A DNA stretch of 64,000 nt from Kiritimatiellaceae bacterium. Its GTDB lineage: Bacteria > Verrucomicrobiota > Kiritimatiellia > Kiritimatiellales > Tichowtungiaceae. The first letter of the stretch is position 1. Every line of letters starts with the position of its first letter. The stretch spans positions 347,153 through 411,152 of the forward strand of contig JABFQY010000005.1 in assembly GCA_013141415.1 (NCBI GenBank), written 5' to 3'. The translations under genes were made by a program, and so were the position numbers. The notes beneath the pieces are model-generated. The model saw only the letters and a list, made by a program, of their open reading frames with translations, had not been told where the DNA came from and ran no database searches. Below are positions 62,988 to 64,000 of this stretch, piece by piece.

Positions 62988-63503
62988 TTACTCTTTTTTC
63001 TTCCACGGAATGGTTCCACCCATAAGTTCTTTAAATGTAATTTTAGCGGAATCCATCGCTGGGTTGTAGGTTGCCATAGTTTTAAAAGGCGATGTTTGCC
63101 CGGGAATGATAGGATTGTATTCTATAAGGGCGTCATCGGACGTGATAAACTTGCCATCAGCGGTGTAGAACGTAGCTACGGCTTGGACATTCCGAAGGTT
63201 TTCAGAAGATATGTTTTTCACTTCACCTTCAACAATCGCGTATCCATGTTCTTCGTGCCAACTCCAGTTCAGTAGGATGAGTTTTGTCTCTGATTGTTGG
63301 CTGGCGGAGGACGATGCCGTGCCTGATGAATTGGTTGCCGAGTTGGGGGCGCTGATGCTTCCCGCGATAATGATGATCAAGACGATAATTCCAAGAAGGC
63401 AGCCGATTGGAGAGGTCTTCTTCCGCTTTGCACCGCACTTCGGACACGCTTCAGCTTTTGTGCTGATATCCGTTCCGCACTCCTTACACTTCGTCATCGC
63501 CAT
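62988..63503 (-). CDS. Zinc-ribbon membrane protein with extracytoplasmic beta domain
   Basis: 171 residues; AAGGAGGGG precedes the ATG. An N-terminal zinc ribbon (KCKECGTDISTKAEACPKCG) is followed by one membrane segment (GCLLGIIVLIIIIAGSI), a Ser/Thr/Ala linker and a domain of about 90 residues (HGYAIVEGEVKNISSENLRN, VQAVATFYTADGKFI, NPIIPGQTSPFKTM) that resembles FxLYD-type beta-sandwiches. Function unknown; such proteins are often stress-related or accompany defence islands, but nothing here proves it. Confidence 0.8.
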   Translation of the reverse strand: MAMTKCKECGTDISTKAEACPKCGAKRKKTSPIGCLLGIIVLIIIIAGSISAPNSATNSSGTASSSASQQSETKLILLNWSWHEEHGYAIVEGEVKNISSENLRNVQAVATFYTADGKFITSDDALIEYNPIIPGQTSPFKTMATYNPAMDSAKITFKELMGGTIPWKKKE

Positions 63504-63942
63504 AACCCCTCCTTCTTTTCCAACCTTCCAACAGCTGTATTGAACGGACTTTGATTAGATTTTTTCAAATCACAGCCGACATGGCCACCGGAGTTGCGGC
63601 GACTATAGCGATTCAAAGAGTTGCGGGAAGGAAAAGTTTTGGAAATGGAACAATGGATGAGGGGATTGGTGGATTAATGGGAGTATTTAGGTGGAGCGTG
63701 ACCTCCGGGCACGCTTAAACGCGCTCGGAGATCGCGTTCCACCACAATCATTCCAAAAAACCTGGCGGCTTTGCGGCTTGGCGCGAAAATTTCCAATGAT
63801 TGGAAATGTCGGGGTTCGCCGGGTTCCTCCTTCGGCGGACAAGGATGTCACCCGGCCTACAAAATGGATTTCGAAACTGTAGATGCTATGTGAGTTGCCG
63901 CAATCGCTATAATCCTTAGTGGAACAACAAAAGGAGGACAGC
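63504..63942. other. Non-coding interval upstream of the transposase start
   Basis: 439 bases without a convincing gene. It holds an inverted repeat GACTATAGCGATT (63601-63613) / AATCGCTATAATC (63902-63914, one mismatch) and the palindrome at 63690-63743. TATAAT (63908-63913) could be a -10. If the following gene is an IS110 member, the last part may include the element's non-coding 5' region. Confidence 0.5.
63690..63743. repeat. REP-like palindrome
   Basis: GGTGGAGCGTGACCTCCG and CGGAGATCGCGTTCCACC are imperfect reverse complements around a GC-rich centre. Intergenic, no coding frame. Confidence 0.6.
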
Positions 63943-64000
63943 ATGACGGACAACTCACATAACAGCGATACGTTACTGGTGGCGATGGAGCTGAGCAACA
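63943..64000 (+). CDS. Start of a probable IS110-family transposase (cut by window end)
   Basis: Only 19 codons are visible (MTDNSHNSDTLLVAMELSN), preceded by a strong AAGGAGG six bases upstream. A VAMELSN-type beginning is familiar from one branch of IS110-family transposases, where the aspartate/glutamate of the first strand is part of the RuvC-like site. The identification rests on these few residues and needs the rest of the gene. Confidence 0.45.
   Translation, partial: MTDNSHNSDTLLVAMELSN

Overview
The window reads as a stretch of chromosome from a GC-rich, Gram-negative, probably anaerobic polysaccharide degrader. The mix of many secreted sulfatases, several with C-terminal EF-hands, PEP-CTERM sorting, autotransporter-type beta-strand repeat proteins, L-fucose isomerase, a GH141-like beta-helix enzyme and an Ech-type energy-converting hydrogenase fits the PVC superphylum, most likely Kiritimatiellota. 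That placement is inference from gene content; no 16S rRNA gene is present.

Region 1 (1-24,000) is a carbohydrate-catabolic island. A long + strand run (end of a sulfatase, a beta-repeat surface protein, two sulfatases, a 1541-residue surface protein, an alpha/beta-hydrolase esterase, a sialate O-acetylesterase-like esterase, and a surface protein fused to a GH71/99-like hydrolase) has gaps of only 13-68 nt and looks like one operon. A second promoter (about 15,272) drives a PEP-CTERM beta-repeat protein closed by a strong terminator. A HAD phosphatase follows, bracketed by a perfect 24-nt inverted repeat; then a third beta-repeat protein behind an almost identical promoter/operator, a 262-bp inverted-repeat element, and a second sulfatase operon ending in a small free EF-hand protein.

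Region 2 (24,019-31,266) looks like the fucose end of the pathway: a GH141-like beta-helix/LamG protein on the minus strand, a divergent LacI-type regulator, an AraC-type regulator and L-fucose isomerase. A core TARTATTAATA occurs between the GH141-like and LacI genes and at the -10 of two surface-protein promoters, suggesting one regulon. Sulfatases, esterases and GH enzymes would strip and cut a sulfated, acetylated, fucose-containing glycan (fucoidan is one candidate), and FucI would admit the released sugar to metabolism.

Region 3 (31,381-39,961) holds two secretin-domain proteins, a 1364-residue surface protein and a small secreted protein built of ten 17-residue repeats. An initiator tRNA-Met gene with its own terminator follows on the minus strand.

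Region 4 (40,487-51,972) is a signalling cluster: a LuxR-type regulator whose receiver lacks the phospho-acceptor Asp, a CHASE/5xPAS histidine kinase, a REC-PAS-GAF-PAS-kinase-pseudoreceiver hybrid, a Cache-PAS kinase and an Rcp1-like single-domain regulator. RNase PH follows.

Region 5 (52,598-62,250) pairs monomeric NADP-isocitrate dehydrogenase (minus strand) with a divergent Ech [NiFe]-hydrogenase operon. It contains three fusions: EchA-EchB, EchC with a GNAT acetyltransferase, and HypC with a HydE-like radical SAM enzyme. The last two are the most novel features of the window. The 3' ends of both icd and hypC-hydE are followed by diverged second copies of those gene ends, one of them beyond a toxin-antitoxin pair, which suggests repeated integration or recombination at gene 3' ends. 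The window closes with a zinc-ribbon membrane protein, palindromic repeats and the first codons of a probable IS110-type transposase.
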